Positions 53,301-60,882 of a DNA stretch of 64,000 nt are shown piece after piece; positions within the stretch are counted from its first letter, which is position 1, and every line of letters begins with the position of its first letter. This DNA comes from Actinoplanes auranticolor (GTDB lineage: Bacteria > Actinomycetota > Actinomycetes > Mycobacteriales > Micromonosporaceae), in NCBI RefSeq assembly GCF_018332655.1, contig NZ_BOQL01000049.1, positions 97,213 to 161,212 on the forward strand. The letters run 5' to 3'. A model generated the notes under the pieces. It searched no databases, was not told the origin of the DNA, and saw only the letters and a program-made list of their open reading frames with translations. A program made the position numbers and the translations under genes.

Positions 53301-54340
53301 AGCTGAGCCCGACCGAGACCTCACTGAAGCAGAGCGCGACCCGGCTGACCAGCGCCCTCACCGACCTGCAGGCGCAGCTACCGGCCGCCGGGCTCGACCA
53401 TCGGCCGGAATGGGACACCGACGAGGGTGTCATCGTCGTGCGGGTCGCCGACGAACAGGGGCTGACACCGGTGGCGCACTTCGCTGAAAGGATCACCGGA
53501 GAACGCCGCGACCAGGAGCAACTGCTCACCGACGCCGAGCAGCGGGTCTTCGAGGACGCATTGCTGGGCCAGCTCGCCGGGCAGATCCATCGCCGTACGA
53601 TCGAGGCGCGCGACCTGGTCGACGCGATGGACCAGCAGATGCGTGCCCGGCGGATGTCGTCCGGCCTGACCGTCGGCGTGGGCTGGCGGCTCTCCGACAA
53701 CCTCGACCCGGAGCAGCGTGAGGTATGCAAACTGCTGGAACGGGACCCGGCACGACTCGGGCCCGGCCAGCTGGCCACCCTGCGCCGCCACTTCGCGGCC
53801 AGGATCAAGTCGACCCGGGCACAGGCGCCGGAGAAGCCCTACCGGGAACTGCTGACCGAGGTACTGGACTACCGGCAGTGGCGGGCATTCGCGTTCACCC
53901 TGCATCGGCCCGGCGGTGTCAGTGAGCCGCTCACCCGTGCCCGGCACAGCCAGCTCTCCGGTGGTGAGCAGTCGGTGTCGCTGCACCTGCCGCTGTTCGC
54001 GGCCGCCAACGCGCTGTTCGGGTCGGCCCGCCCGGACGCGCCCCGGCTGCTCGGCCTTGACGAGGCGTTCGCTGGTGTCGACGACAACGGGCGCGGTGAG
54101 CTGATGTCCCTTGCCAAACAGTTCGACCTGGACCTGTTCATGACGGGATACGACCTGTGGGCCACCCATCCGGCGGTGACCGGGTGCGCGCACTACGACC
54201 TGTCGCACTCCACGGTTGAGCACACCGTGTCGACCGTCCTGCTGGTGTGGGACGGCACCGTGAATGTGGCCGACTTCGACGGGACGCTCGCCGCTGCACT
54301 GGGCTCGCCGTCAACCCGTACCGTTCCCTCACATGCCTGA
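50336..54340 (+). CDS. jetC: Wadjet-type SMC/MukB-like ATPase JetC (TIGR02680)
   Basis: A 1334-residue SMC-like protein, TTG start. Walker A GPNGSGKT is at 33-40; the C-terminal head has the ABC signature LSGGEQSVSLHLPLF (about 1204-1218) and Walker B LLGLDEAFAGVDD (about 1240). Between lies a very long Ala/Arg/Glu-rich coiled coil (about 230-480 and 690-1000) around a hinge-like central region. All ATPase motifs are intact, so the motor should work. SMC-like Wadjet complexes extrude DNA and detect small circular plasmids. It overlaps jetD by 8 nt. Confidence 0.95.
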   Translation: MARFAPTRAGIINLWDYRDEEFLFVDGWLVLRGPNGSGKTKALEVLFPFVLDGRIEPRRLNPFAGEDRTMKSNLLYRGQETAYAYVWMEFGDGDRFVTIGIGLRAHRHNDRVTRWHFVADGRVGVDLSLLDDEDRPVSRRDLIDRLGVEAVRDSAEEYRHLVDAKLFGLGPARYEQLLDLVLTLRKPQLAKDLNPVELSRTLQRGLRPVEDHLLVEAARSFDDMEAVARTLEGLVAADAATGSFLGVYATYLRTHARAAADALTARRDNAKVRREALATARDEAEAAHKQTAEAERRLRAVEGEPGRLRAHLGRLKSSAAYRSHEQLADLERHVHDLADAARRADRQVEAERDVATKRRAESERAAAALHDARAKVGRVTAELASEAESGGIEWRAGDADADGLATRLASRSAARWADVRAIRELTNRLAEAEREHVRAAEADRAARAAAEDATAAEEQAGDVLDVAREQTAQAVRGWGTEHAGLFTTLGVADLPDTLAGAVTSPSLRDLYHDRMAVPTGAIRDEVAALGSRSDSLAIERRKVVDERALIAAENDDSPPPSPTRPASRENRAGAPLWRLVRFADGTPETEAAGIEAALHAAGLLDALVHPTADDNDQDAYLRSGEQTGATLADVLMPENQDLVPAERITAVLRGIALGDITGPSGVTGDGRWAQGSGVGRFTKDRCEYIGATARAARRAARIADCDRRLAALDREIDEVEAGRESRREVLSAVDRAGTALPLRTAITQAERELDRAATLLRVRREAALDAAGQLDAAVAGQAAATTRLRRAGVDRSLPMERLDSTAAALDRFDRLGVELRHTHESADGADVLAGEAAERFAEAEERSEAAGQAGRAAHARHTEKDEELRTLSAAIGAEATRVLAEVAETEDAVTVAEQALEQVRVAHSAALQSRAGAVARVEVGERSVAEAITEARREALRLRPYAQSDLLGLMRCPPHLRWPAADTAEDDLDPAVVALHEAILTATRELSPTETSLKQSATRLTSALTDLQAQLPAAGLDHRPEWDTDEGVIVVRVADEQGLTPVAHFAERITGERRDQEQLLTDAEQRVFEDALLGQLAGQIHRRTIEARDLVDAMDQQMRARRMSSGLTVGVGWRLSDNLDPEQREVCKLLERDPARLGPGQLATLRRHFAARIKSTRAQAPEKPYRELLTEVLDYRQWRAFAFTLHRPGGVSEPLTRARHSQLSGGEQSVSLHLPLFAAANALFGSARPDAPRLLGLDEAFAGVDDNGRGELMSLAKQFDLDLFMTGYDLWATHPAVTGCAHYDLSHSTVEHTVSTVLLVWDGTVNVADFDGTLAAALGSPSTRTVPSHA

Positions 54341-55625
54341 CCTCACCACCGATCCGGGCTGGCGGCGGCTGCTGGCCGCCGCCCGGCGCAGCCTGGAGCG
54401 CACCGGCGGAAGTCTCGCCGGGACTGTCTCCCTGACCGCGCCGGACGAAGCGGAACGGCATGTCGTCATCGGAGTAACCGGGGTGCACAGGCCCGCCGGC
54501 GTCAACCGGGTCACCGTCCGCCTGTCCGAGATCGATACCTTTCTGCGGAACGCCCACAGCATCGATCTGCCGTCGGCGGTGGGTCCGTTCCGGGACCGAC
54601 CAGCTGAGCGCGCCGCCCTCGCCGAAGCGCGGGAGGCGATGCTCACCATGGCCGCTGCCAGCCGCCACGCCGGCTGGCCCTGGTTCGAGGAATGGATCGG
54701 TAACCTGCGCCGCGACGGGACACTCACCCGGATGGCCCGCAGCGAACTGCCGTTCTCCCGAGTGCTGACAACACTTGACGCGTTGCCGGTCGCCGCCGAA
54801 CCGATGCCGGTCTTCGCCGAACGGATCCTCGGCGACACCAAGGCCCTTGCGGAGGGACCGATACGCGGACTCGTGCTCCGAGCGCTGGCCGCCTGGCACC
54901 AGGTTAAGCCACCGACCGGAGCTGAACAGGAACGGGCACTCTGGGAAATGGCCGGGTTGGTACCCGACGACCTCGCCAGCCAAGCCCTGGTCCTCAATCT
55001 TCCCGCCACCGGCGGTCCTCTCGGTGACTGGCTGTCCTCCGCCACGATGGCTCATGTGCCGTTCCGCGTGACCCTGCACCAGCTACGACTCGCCCCGTTG
55101 TCCCTGCCGGTCCCGGCGATCTATGTGTGCGAGAACCCGGCCGTGCTGCGAGCCGCGGCGGGACACGCCACGGCCCCGCTGATCTGTACCGAGGGAGTGC
55201 CGTCCGCCGCGGTCCACACTCTGCTGGCGAGCCGGGCGGCAGGCACCGTGATCAGATGGCGCAACGACTTCGACTGGACCGGTATCCGGTTGACCGCCGC
55301 CGCGCTCGCCCGCTATCCGGAAGCCGTGCCATGGCGTATGTCCAGTGCCGATTACCTCGATGCCGACACGATCGGTCTGCCATTGACCGGCGCTCCGGCA
55401 GCCAGCCACTGGGATCCCTCCTTGGCGGAGGCGATGACCGATACCGGCCGATCGGTGATGGAGGAGCGCCTCATCGGCACACTGCTGGACGACCTTCTGC
55501 GGGGCATCGCAACGCCGCCGGCTCCGGCCGGCATGAACCCGCAGACCAGGGGTGGAGTGGGCCCGAACCGACAGGATGCGAAACCCGTTCCAGATTTCGT
55601 CGATGAAAGGCCATCACCTCCTTGA
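54333..55625 (+). CDS. jetD: Wadjet-type nuclease JetD (DUF2399/TIGR02679)
   Basis: A 430-residue protein; ATG 54333 lies inside the jetC end (8-nt overlap). The C-terminal DUF2399 region resembles a Toprim nuclease: IYVCENPAVLRAA supplies the Glu (about 265) and WRNDFDWTGIRLTAAALAR supplies the Asp pair (about 311-313). In Wadjet systems JetD cleaves the trapped plasmid. The family normally ends near EERLIGTLLDDLLRG; the last 35-40 residues here are extra, and the final 8 codons run into an antisense recD2 remnant, so the native stop may have been lost. Confidence 0.92.
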   Translation: MPDLTTDPGWRRLLAAARRSLERTGGSLAGTVSLTAPDEAERHVVIGVTGVHRPAGVNRVTVRLSEIDTFLRNAHSIDLPSAVGPFRDRPAERAALAEAREAMLTMAAASRHAGWPWFEEWIGNLRRDGTLTRMARSELPFSRVLTTLDALPVAAEPMPVFAERILGDTKALAEGPIRGLVLRALAAWHQVKPPTGAEQERALWEMAGLVPDDLASQALVLNLPATGGPLGDWLSSATMAHVPFRVTLHQLRLAPLSLPVPAIYVCENPAVLRAAAGHATAPLICTEGVPSAAVHTLLASRAAGTVIRWRNDFDWTGIRLTAAALARYPEAVPWRMSSADYLDADTIGLPLTGAPAASHWDPSLAEAMTDTGRSVMEERLIGTLLDDLLRGIATPPAPAGMNPQTRGGVGPNRQDAKPVPDFVDERPSPP

Positions 55626-55875
55626 TCGCCTTCTGCTCCTGCTACGCCACAGTGATTTTCGCCGTACGCTTCGGGCCCCAGCCCCGGCATCTCGACCAGC
55701 CGGCCAGGCTCGCCCTCGATCACCTCGAGGGTCGCCGGGCCGAAGTGCTCGCGACGACCACCAGCCCCGCATCCGCAAACTCTCACCAGGCTGCGCCCCC
55801 AGCAACGACCCGACCACCGTCAGCAGATCCGACCCACGACCGGTCGCCACCCGCGCCACCGTGCGGGCTCGCGCA
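55603..55875 (-). pseudogene. RecD2-like helicase remnant, antisense to the jetD end
   Basis: Read on the minus strand: VARVATGRGSDLLTVVGSLL then GAQPGESLRMRGWW, and after a deletion and frame changes FGPATLEVIEGEPGRLVEMP, GLGPKRTAK and EQKAIKEVMAF. These are consecutive segments of the N-terminal domain of RecD2-type DNA helicases (HhH region GLGPKR). About 45 codons are missing between the two blocks and the helicase core is absent. The jetD stop codon lies inside it. The remaining gap to 55979 holds no other recognisable gene. Confidence 0.8.
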
Positions 55876-55979
55876 CCACTGTCCCGGCAGACGGCGACGG
55901 TGGCCGGACCGGCAGCAGGCCAGCCCGGCTCCCGGCACCCAGGCTCACCGGCTGCGGCGACCCTGGCAATTGGTCATGA

Positions 55980-57350
55980 TCATCGCGTGAGGGAGGCGAA
56001 CCGGAACTGCTGGTTGGCGCCGGTGTGACAGTCGTACAGCTGGACCTGTGCTCCGTTGGCGGTGCTCCAGACGTCGAGGCATCGTCCGGACTGCACGCTG
56101 CTGATCGTGCCGTTGGAGTTGACGTTCCACTGCTGGTTGGTCTGACTGTGGCAGCTGTAGATCTGCACGGCCGCGCCGTTGCCGGAACCGGATGCGTCCA
56201 GACATCTGTCGCCGTACACCTGTAGTTGCTTGTTCGAGGTGTATGTCCAGGACTGGTTGGGCTGCCGGTTGCAGTCGTACAGCTGCACCCGGGTGCCGTT
56301 GTCGCGTGCGGCGTCGGGTACGTCGATGCACCGACCCGACTGGGTGCCGACGATCTCGCCGGCGGAGCCGGGTGAACCGGTGGGCGGAGTAGTGGGAGGG
56401 GTCGGCGCCGCGGGCAACAACGGGCACGTGCTGCGGTAGGTGACCACGCCGCTGGAGTCCGCCAACGGGCAGAGGAACTGGCTGTACCGGGTGTCGTTGT
56501 CGATGAACATCTTGACGAAGGGCAGCATGGTCCGGATCATCACCGGGTTCGACCGGCCGACCATGAACCCGTGATCGCCGCCGGCGACCTCCAGATAGAC
56601 GCTCTCCGTCGTGGCCGGGATGCTGTTGTACAGGCCGAGGGCGTAGGACGGGGTGACCACCGTGTCCGCCTGCCCGGAGAAGATCATCGTGGGCACCCGG
56701 TCGTTGGCGAGGTTCGACGACGGCGAGTACGGCGCGATCCCGACCACTGCCTTCAACGACGAGCGCCGGATGGCTGCGCTCAGCGCCCCACCGCCGCCCA
56801 TGGAGTGGCCGGAGACGGCCAGCCGGTCGGGGTCGACCCGGTCGCGTACCGGGCTCTGCTGCGTCAGGTAGTCCAGTGCGGCGAGCAACTGGGTGCCGCG
56901 GGCGGTGTCGAAGTCGTTACGGCTGTTGGTCTCGATGCCGATCACGACGAAGCCGTGGGAGGCCAGCCAGGGCCCCATCCAGGCCAGTTCGGCGGAGAAC
57001 AACGCGGTGTAACCCGGCGAGATCGCGATGGCCCCGAAGGTGCCCTGGCTGGTGTCCGTCGGGTAGTAGATCCGGCCGCCGTTGAAACCGTACCCGGATG
57101 GGACGCTGACCGACGCGTTGGCGAACGGGCCGTTCTCGGCCGCAACGCTGGCCCGGGTGGGGTCCGGGCCACGCTGGAACGGGTTGTCGGCGGCCGACGC
57201 CGTGCCGGTCGTCAGCGCCATGGCGAACAACCCGACGGCGGCGGCGATCCCGGCGGTGGCGATCTTGAACAGCCGTCTCGGGAATCCGCGGGACGCTCGG
57301 TCAGCATGGGTGTTCCTCGAAAGCGGTGGGTGGTGTCTGTGTCCTCGCAC
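55980..57350 (-). CDS. Secreted PETase/cutinase-like polyester hydrolase with RICIN domain
   Basis: A 456-residue exported enzyme; GTG 57350 has RBS GAGAGG 8 nt upstream. Signal peptide to about residue 53 (TASA). The alpha/beta hydrolase (54-310) follows the Thermobifida cutinase/IsPETase pattern: NPFQRGPDPT, IYYPTDTSQGTFGAIAISPG with oxyanion Tyr114, nucleophile Ser183 in GHSMGGGG, Asp229 in ADTVVTP, His260 in GGDHGFM, NDTRYSQFLCP with Cys294 and Cys309. At the substrate Trp position of IsPETase there is Tyr208 (APYSP). A PT-rich linker leads to a RICIN beta-trefoil (about 331-456). Stand-alone cutinases lack this lectin domain. Confidence 0.9.
   Translation of the reverse strand: MRGHRHHPPLSRNTHADRASRGFPRRLFKIATAGIAAAVGLFAMALTTGTASAADNPFQRGPDPTRASVAAENGPFANASVSVPSGYGFNGGRIYYPTDTSQGTFGAIAISPGYTALFSAELAWMGPWLASHGFVVIGIETNSRNDFDTARGTQLLAALDYLTQQSPVRDRVDPDRLAVSGHSMGGGGALSAAIRRSSLKAVVGIAPYSPSSNLANDRVPTMIFSGQADTVVTPSYALGLYNSIPATTESVYLEVAGGDHGFMVGRSNPVMIRTMLPFVKMFIDNDTRYSQFLCPLADSSGVVTYRSTCPLLPAAPTPPTTPPTGSPGSAGEIVGTQSGRCIDVPDAARDNGTRVQLYDCNRQPNQSWTYTSNKQLQVYGDRCLDASGSGNGAAVQIYSCHSQTNQQWNVNSNGTISSVQSGRCLDVWSTANGAQVQLYDCHTGANQQFRFASLTR
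56001..56401 (-). repeat. RICIN-domain DNA segment, copy 1
   Basis: These 401 bp encode the RICIN domain and part of the linker of the hydrolase. They match 58415-58815 in the xylanase gene with one difference seen in my line-by-line reading (G at 56325 against A at 58739). Identity falls off sharply on both sides, so the copied block has clear edges. Confidence 0.93.
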
Positions 57351-57380
57351 TGTCGCTACCTCTCGGTGGTGAGGTGGGAA

Positions 57381-57418
57381 GAGCGGACGGGCTCGCTCGG
57401 TGCCGAGCCCGTCCGCTC
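57381..57418 (-). terminator. 15-bp perfect hairpin between xylanase and hydrolase genes
   Basis: Arms 57381-57395 and 57404-57418 pair perfectly (15 bp) around loop CTCGGTGC, 16 nt after the xylanase stop on the minus strand. No T-run. It separates the xylanase transcript from the hydrolase gene 31 nt further on. Confidence 0.75.
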
Positions 57419-57433
57419 GGCGTTGTCCGGTCG

Positions 57434-59875
57434 TCAGCGTTGCAGCGTCAGCAGACCCGGCCGGTACGGCAGGAGGCCGTAGTCACCGCCCGAGTTCGGA
57501 GACCGTCCCTGGTACAGCAACTGGAAGTTGCAGGCGTTCACGGTCATGGTCTGATCGGCGTTGGTACGGATCAGCTCACCGTGGCTGATGTCGTTGGTCC
57601 AGGTCGCACCGCTGTTGGCCTTGCCGGCGAACGGGTTGTTCTCAGACGTGGCCTGCGGCGTCCACGTACCGCCCAGACTGGTGGCCGTGTACGAACGGAA
57701 GTAGCGACCCTGCGAGCCGATCGACTCGACGAGCATGAGGTACCGGTTCTCGCCCTCGAGCTTGTAGACCTGCACACCCTCGAACAGGTTGTTGGTGGTG
57801 TCGGTCATGATCGTCGTGTAGTTCGAGCCGAAGTTGCCCGGGAAGTTGCCGATCGGCATGCTGGCCCGGTAGATCCGGCCGTTGTCACCGGCGAAGAACA
57901 GGTACATGTTCTGGCTGTCGCCGATGAGCGCCTGGTCGATCGGGCCCGTGCCGGAGTCGGAGATGCTGCCGGTGAACAGCGTCTGCGCCGACGACCAACT
58001 GTTCACGTTGGTCGGATCGGTCGACGTCCGGTACGAGAACGCCGGCCCGCCCCACTGGTAGGCCAGGACCCAGACGTTCTTGGGGGCGAAGTAGAACAAC
58101 GACGGCGCGACGGCCGCGAACGGCATCTGGTTCTGGCTGGCCGAACCCATCTGGTTCCAGTTCGAGAAGAGCCCGAAGTTCATCGAGCCCCACGTCGTTC
58201 CGGTGTCGTGCGTCGTCGCGTAGACCAGCTGCTGGCCGTTGTACGGCGCGTGGGTGAAGTCCTTCAGTGACACCCATCCGGAGCGCGGCTGCGCCAGCGC
58301 ACCCGACGAGGACCAGCGGTACGACGACGGAAGAGCGCAGGTGGTCGTCGGCGGCGGAGTGGTCGTCGGCGGCGGAGTGGTCGGGCCGGTGGTGGGACCG
58401 CCGGTGGCATTGTGCCGGAACTGCTGGTTGGCGCCGGTGTGACAGTCGTACAGCTGGACCTGTGCTCCGTTGGCGGTGCTCCAGACGTCGAGGCATCGTC
58501 CGGACTGCACGCTGCTGATCGTGCCGTTGGAGTTGACGTTCCACTGCTGGTTGGTCTGACTGTGGCAGCTGTAGATCTGCACGGCCGCGCCGTTGCCGGA
58601 ACCGGATGCGTCCAGACATCTGTCGCCGTACACCTGTAGTTGCTTGTTCGAGGTGTATGTCCAGGACTGGTTGGGCTGCCGGTTGCAGTCGTACAGCTGC
58701 ACCCGGGTGCCGTTGTCGCGTGCGGCGTCGGGTACGTCAATGCACCGACCCGACTGGGTGCCGACGATCTCGCCGGCGGAGCCGGGTGAACCGGTGGGCG
58801 GAGTAGTGGGAGGGGTTGGCGGCGTGGTCGGCGTGGTGGGGCCGGCGCTGTTCAGCGCGTCCAGGGTGGCTGTGTAGGCGGCCTTCTTGTTGCCGTTGCA
58901 CTCGAAGAGCAGCGGAGTGCCGCTGGACCGCCACGAGTCGCAGTCCCGCACCCCCCACACGGTGATGCCGTTGCAGCGAGCCACGGCCAGGCAGTCGTTG
59001 ACCACGTTGCGGAAGGTGTTGGCCTGCGACTGGCCGGAACCCTCGATGTCCAGCTCGGTGATCTGCACGTCCACGCCGAGGGCGGCAAAGCTGGAGAGCG
59101 TGGTGCGGTAGTTGCTGTTGTACGCCGACTGCGCGTTGAAGTGCGACTGGAATCCGACGCAGTCGATCGGCACGCCACGCTGCTTGAAGTCGCGCACCAT
59201 GTTGTACACGGCTTGCGTCTTGGCCCAGGTCCAGTTGTCGGTGTTGTAGTCGTTGTAGCAGAGCTTGGCGCCCGGGTCGGCGGTGCGGGCGGCCCGGAAC
59301 GCGGCCTCGATCCAGTCGTTGCCGGTGCGCTGCAGGTTCGAGTTGCGGCGGGCGCCGCTGTTACCGTCCTCGAAGGCCTCGTTCACCACATCCCACGAGT
59401 CGATCTTGCCGCGATAGTAGGTGGCCACCCTCGTCACGTGATTGAGCATCGCGTTGCGTAGTGCGGTGCCCTCCATGCCCTGCATCCAGCCCGGCTGCTG
59501 CGAGTGCCAGGCCAAGGTGTGTCCCCGGACCCGCCAGCCCCGGGAGATGGCGTGGTTCACGATCCGGTCCGCATTGCCGAACGTGAAGTTGTTCTGCTGC
59601 GGCTCCGTCGCGTCGATCTTCATCTCGTTCTCGGGAGTGACGCTGTTGAATTCCCGATTCAAGATCGTGGTGTACGCGTTGTCGCTGAGCTTGTTCGCAG
59701 CGACGGCTGCGCCGAAGTACCGGCCCGACTGGGCCGCGGCCGCGGCCAGAGTGGACTCGGCCGCATGCGCAGACTGGGGAAGCAGGGACACGGTGATTGC
59801 CGCGACGGCTGCGGCGATACCGAAAATCGATGGTGTTCGAAGTCGACGCCCGGCGGGACGGTTCCGGGAGACCAT
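57434..59875 (-). CDS. Secreted bifunctional xylanase: GH10 - RICIN (CBM13) - GH62
   Basis: An 813-residue exported enzyme; ATG 59875 follows GGAGG. Signal peptide to about 38 (SAHA). GH10 endo-xylanase (about 40-345) has acid/base Glu166 in WDVVNEAF and nucleophile Glu274 in ITELDIEG. After a PT linker, a RICIN/CBM13 beta-trefoil (about 365-490) has three repeats ending in QxW-type motifs (NQSW, NQQW, NQQF). A second PT linker precedes GH62 alpha-L-arabinofuranosidase (about 513-813) with RWSSSGALAQPRSGWVSLKD, VLAYQWGGPAFSYRTS and the ending LLPYRPGLLTLQR. It would cut arabinoxylan and remove arabinose side chains on one chain. Confidence 0.96.
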   Translation of the reverse strand: MVSRNRPAGRRLRTPSIFGIAAAVAAITVSLLPQSAHAAESTLAAAAAQSGRYFGAAVAANKLSDNAYTTILNREFNSVTPENEMKIDATEPQQNNFTFGNADRIVNHAISRGWRVRGHTLAWHSQQPGWMQGMEGTALRNAMLNHVTRVATYYRGKIDSWDVVNEAFEDGNSGARRNSNLQRTGNDWIEAAFRAARTADPGAKLCYNDYNTDNWTWAKTQAVYNMVRDFKQRGVPIDCVGFQSHFNAQSAYNSNYRTTLSSFAALGVDVQITELDIEGSGQSQANTFRNVVNDCLAVARCNGITVWGVRDCDSWRSSGTPLLFECNGNKKAAYTATLDALNSAGPTTPTTPPTPPTTPPTGSPGSAGEIVGTQSGRCIDVPDAARDNGTRVQLYDCNRQPNQSWTYTSNKQLQVYGDRCLDASGSGNGAAVQIYSCHSQTNQQWNVNSNGTISSVQSGRCLDVWSTANGAQVQLYDCHTGANQQFRHNATGGPTTGPTTPPPTTTPPPTTTCALPSSYRWSSSGALAQPRSGWVSLKDFTHAPYNGQQLVYATTHDTGTTWGSMNFGLFSNWNQMGSASQNQMPFAAVAPSLFYFAPKNVWVLAYQWGGPAFSYRTSTDPTNVNSWSSAQTLFTGSISDSGTGPIDQALIGDSQNMYLFFAGDNGRIYRASMPIGNFPGNFGSNYTTIMTDTTNNLFEGVQVYKLEGENRYLMLVESIGSQGRYFRSYTATSLGGTWTPQATSENNPFAGKANSGATWTNDISHGELIRTNADQTMTVNACNFQLLYQGRSPNSGGDYGLLPYRPGLLTLQR
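58415..58815 (-). repeat. RICIN-domain DNA segment, copy 2
   Basis: Partner of 56001-56401, in the same orientation, 2414 bp away, inside the GH10-GH62 xylanase gene. The near-identity at the DNA level, including third codon positions, points to recent duplication or gene conversion. Direct repeats this close could also recombine and delete the DNA between them. Confidence 0.93.
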
Positions 59876-59942
59876 TGATCCTCCAACGATGGGATGAATG
59901 AGCTTCTGCAGGACAGGCAAAGCGCGCTGACGGTGAGCGGAC

Positions 59943-59972
59943 CAGCCGCCACGGCGGACGGGGTGGCGGCTG
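59943..59972 (-). promoter_or_regulatory. Hairpin in the 5' region of the xylanase gene
   Basis: CAGCCGCCAC and its complement GTGGCGGCTG form a perfect 10-bp stem with a 10-nt loop, 68-97 nt upstream of the xylanase ATG. It could affect mRNA stability or read-through. The rest of 59876-60401 shows no gene I can support; promoter elements for the xylanase must lie here but no clear -35/-10 pair or operator stood out. Confidence 0.4.
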
Positions 59973-60401
59973 AAGATGCTCGGTTCTAGTTGATCGAGGC
60001 GCACCTCCGAGCTATTGGGGTCTGATCGTCACGACGTGGACCGCGTGGGCGCGCGGCCGTTCGGCTTGCGTCGAGACGGCGTCAACGATGGATTTGGGGA
60101 TGGTTCGTGACTGATCCGGGCAGGTCGAGCCGATGAGAACGATCACATCCTTCGATGGGTTCAGGTTTACAGGAAATTGCGGGAATATCAAGCGAGAGTT
60201 TCGGTCTGTGAGCGGTACTTTCGCTGACGTTGCAGAAACGGGCACAGCGGACGGGAGGGCCGCCCGGTTCGAGCCCGGCACTCACAGTCACCTCGGGCAT
60301 GAACACAACGGCTGCTCGTCGGGTGCCCAGGGATCAGCCGGGAACAGTGCGTTCGAAACCCCGGCGAGGTCTGGCCAATGGGGTAGGTGGCGCTTGCCAG
60401 G

Positions 60402-60740
60402 TGGGGCGAAGACGTCGCTCGCGACGAATCGCTCGCCGGCGGAGTCGCCAAGGACGTGTGGAGCGTGCGCGTCGACAGACAGTTTGCGGTCGGTCGTCTC
60501 GATACCGGGAGTGACGCTGATCTCGCGTGGGAGACCGAGCTTCGTCTATCTTGACCGTGAAGGTCTGGCCGTACCGGTGCCGATCCCGACTACGGACGGC
60601 CGGTCTTCGCCGACGGTCTGGTGGTGATGACCTGTCTGGAGGGCGGGCCACCAGAGACGCCGGAAGACTGGCGTCGCGTGGCCGGCACGCTCCGCGATCT
60701 ACCTCGGTTGACGCGGGTCTGGCTGCAGGGCGCACAACCC
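60402..60740 (+). pseudogene. Phosphotransferase (APH-fold) remnant
   Basis: In order but in two or three frames: WGEDVARDESLAGGVAKDVW, SVRVDRQFAVGRLDTGSDAD, LAWETELRL, LDREGLAVPVPIPTTDG, then VFADGLVVMTCLEGGPPETP and EDWRRVAGTLRDLPRLT. This is the N-terminal lobe of an aminoglycoside-phosphotransferase-family kinase, up to the hinge. Frameshifts near 60550 and 60600 and loss of the catalytic lobe make it a pseudogene. Confidence 0.8.
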
Positions 60741-60779
60741 AGATGCACCTTCGTCGTCAACCCACCCCAAGCATCCGGG

Positions 60780-60882
60780 CACCCAGCGCCCGCGCCTACC
60801 GGCTCAGCGTCGCCACCTCGTTGACGTCCAGCAGTGGCGGGCCGGCCGAGCCACCGAGCGCGAGTTCGGCCCCGAGGAGTGA
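60780..60882 (+). pseudogene. yefM-type antitoxin, C-terminal remnant
   Basis: The segment reads, with a frame change, APSARAYRLSVATSLT then GRATEREFGPEE and TGA at 60880-60882. The ending matches the usual C-terminal helix and acidic tail of YefM, which begins after the LLRSPANARRLL segment. The TGA overlaps the GTG of the yoeB remnant, the normal yefM-yoeB junction. The N-terminal half of such a gene lies at 47173-47345. Confidence 0.55.

Noticed and set aside
51122..53808. Long antisense frames within jetC
   Set aside because: They follow from the GC-rich coiled-coil codons of jetC and show no protein-like pattern.
59879..60135. Short frames upstream of the xylanase as possible extra genes or an N-terminal extension
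   Set aside because: The ATG at 59875 has a clear GGAGG and signal peptide; upstream codons add a non-signal extension and lack an RBS.
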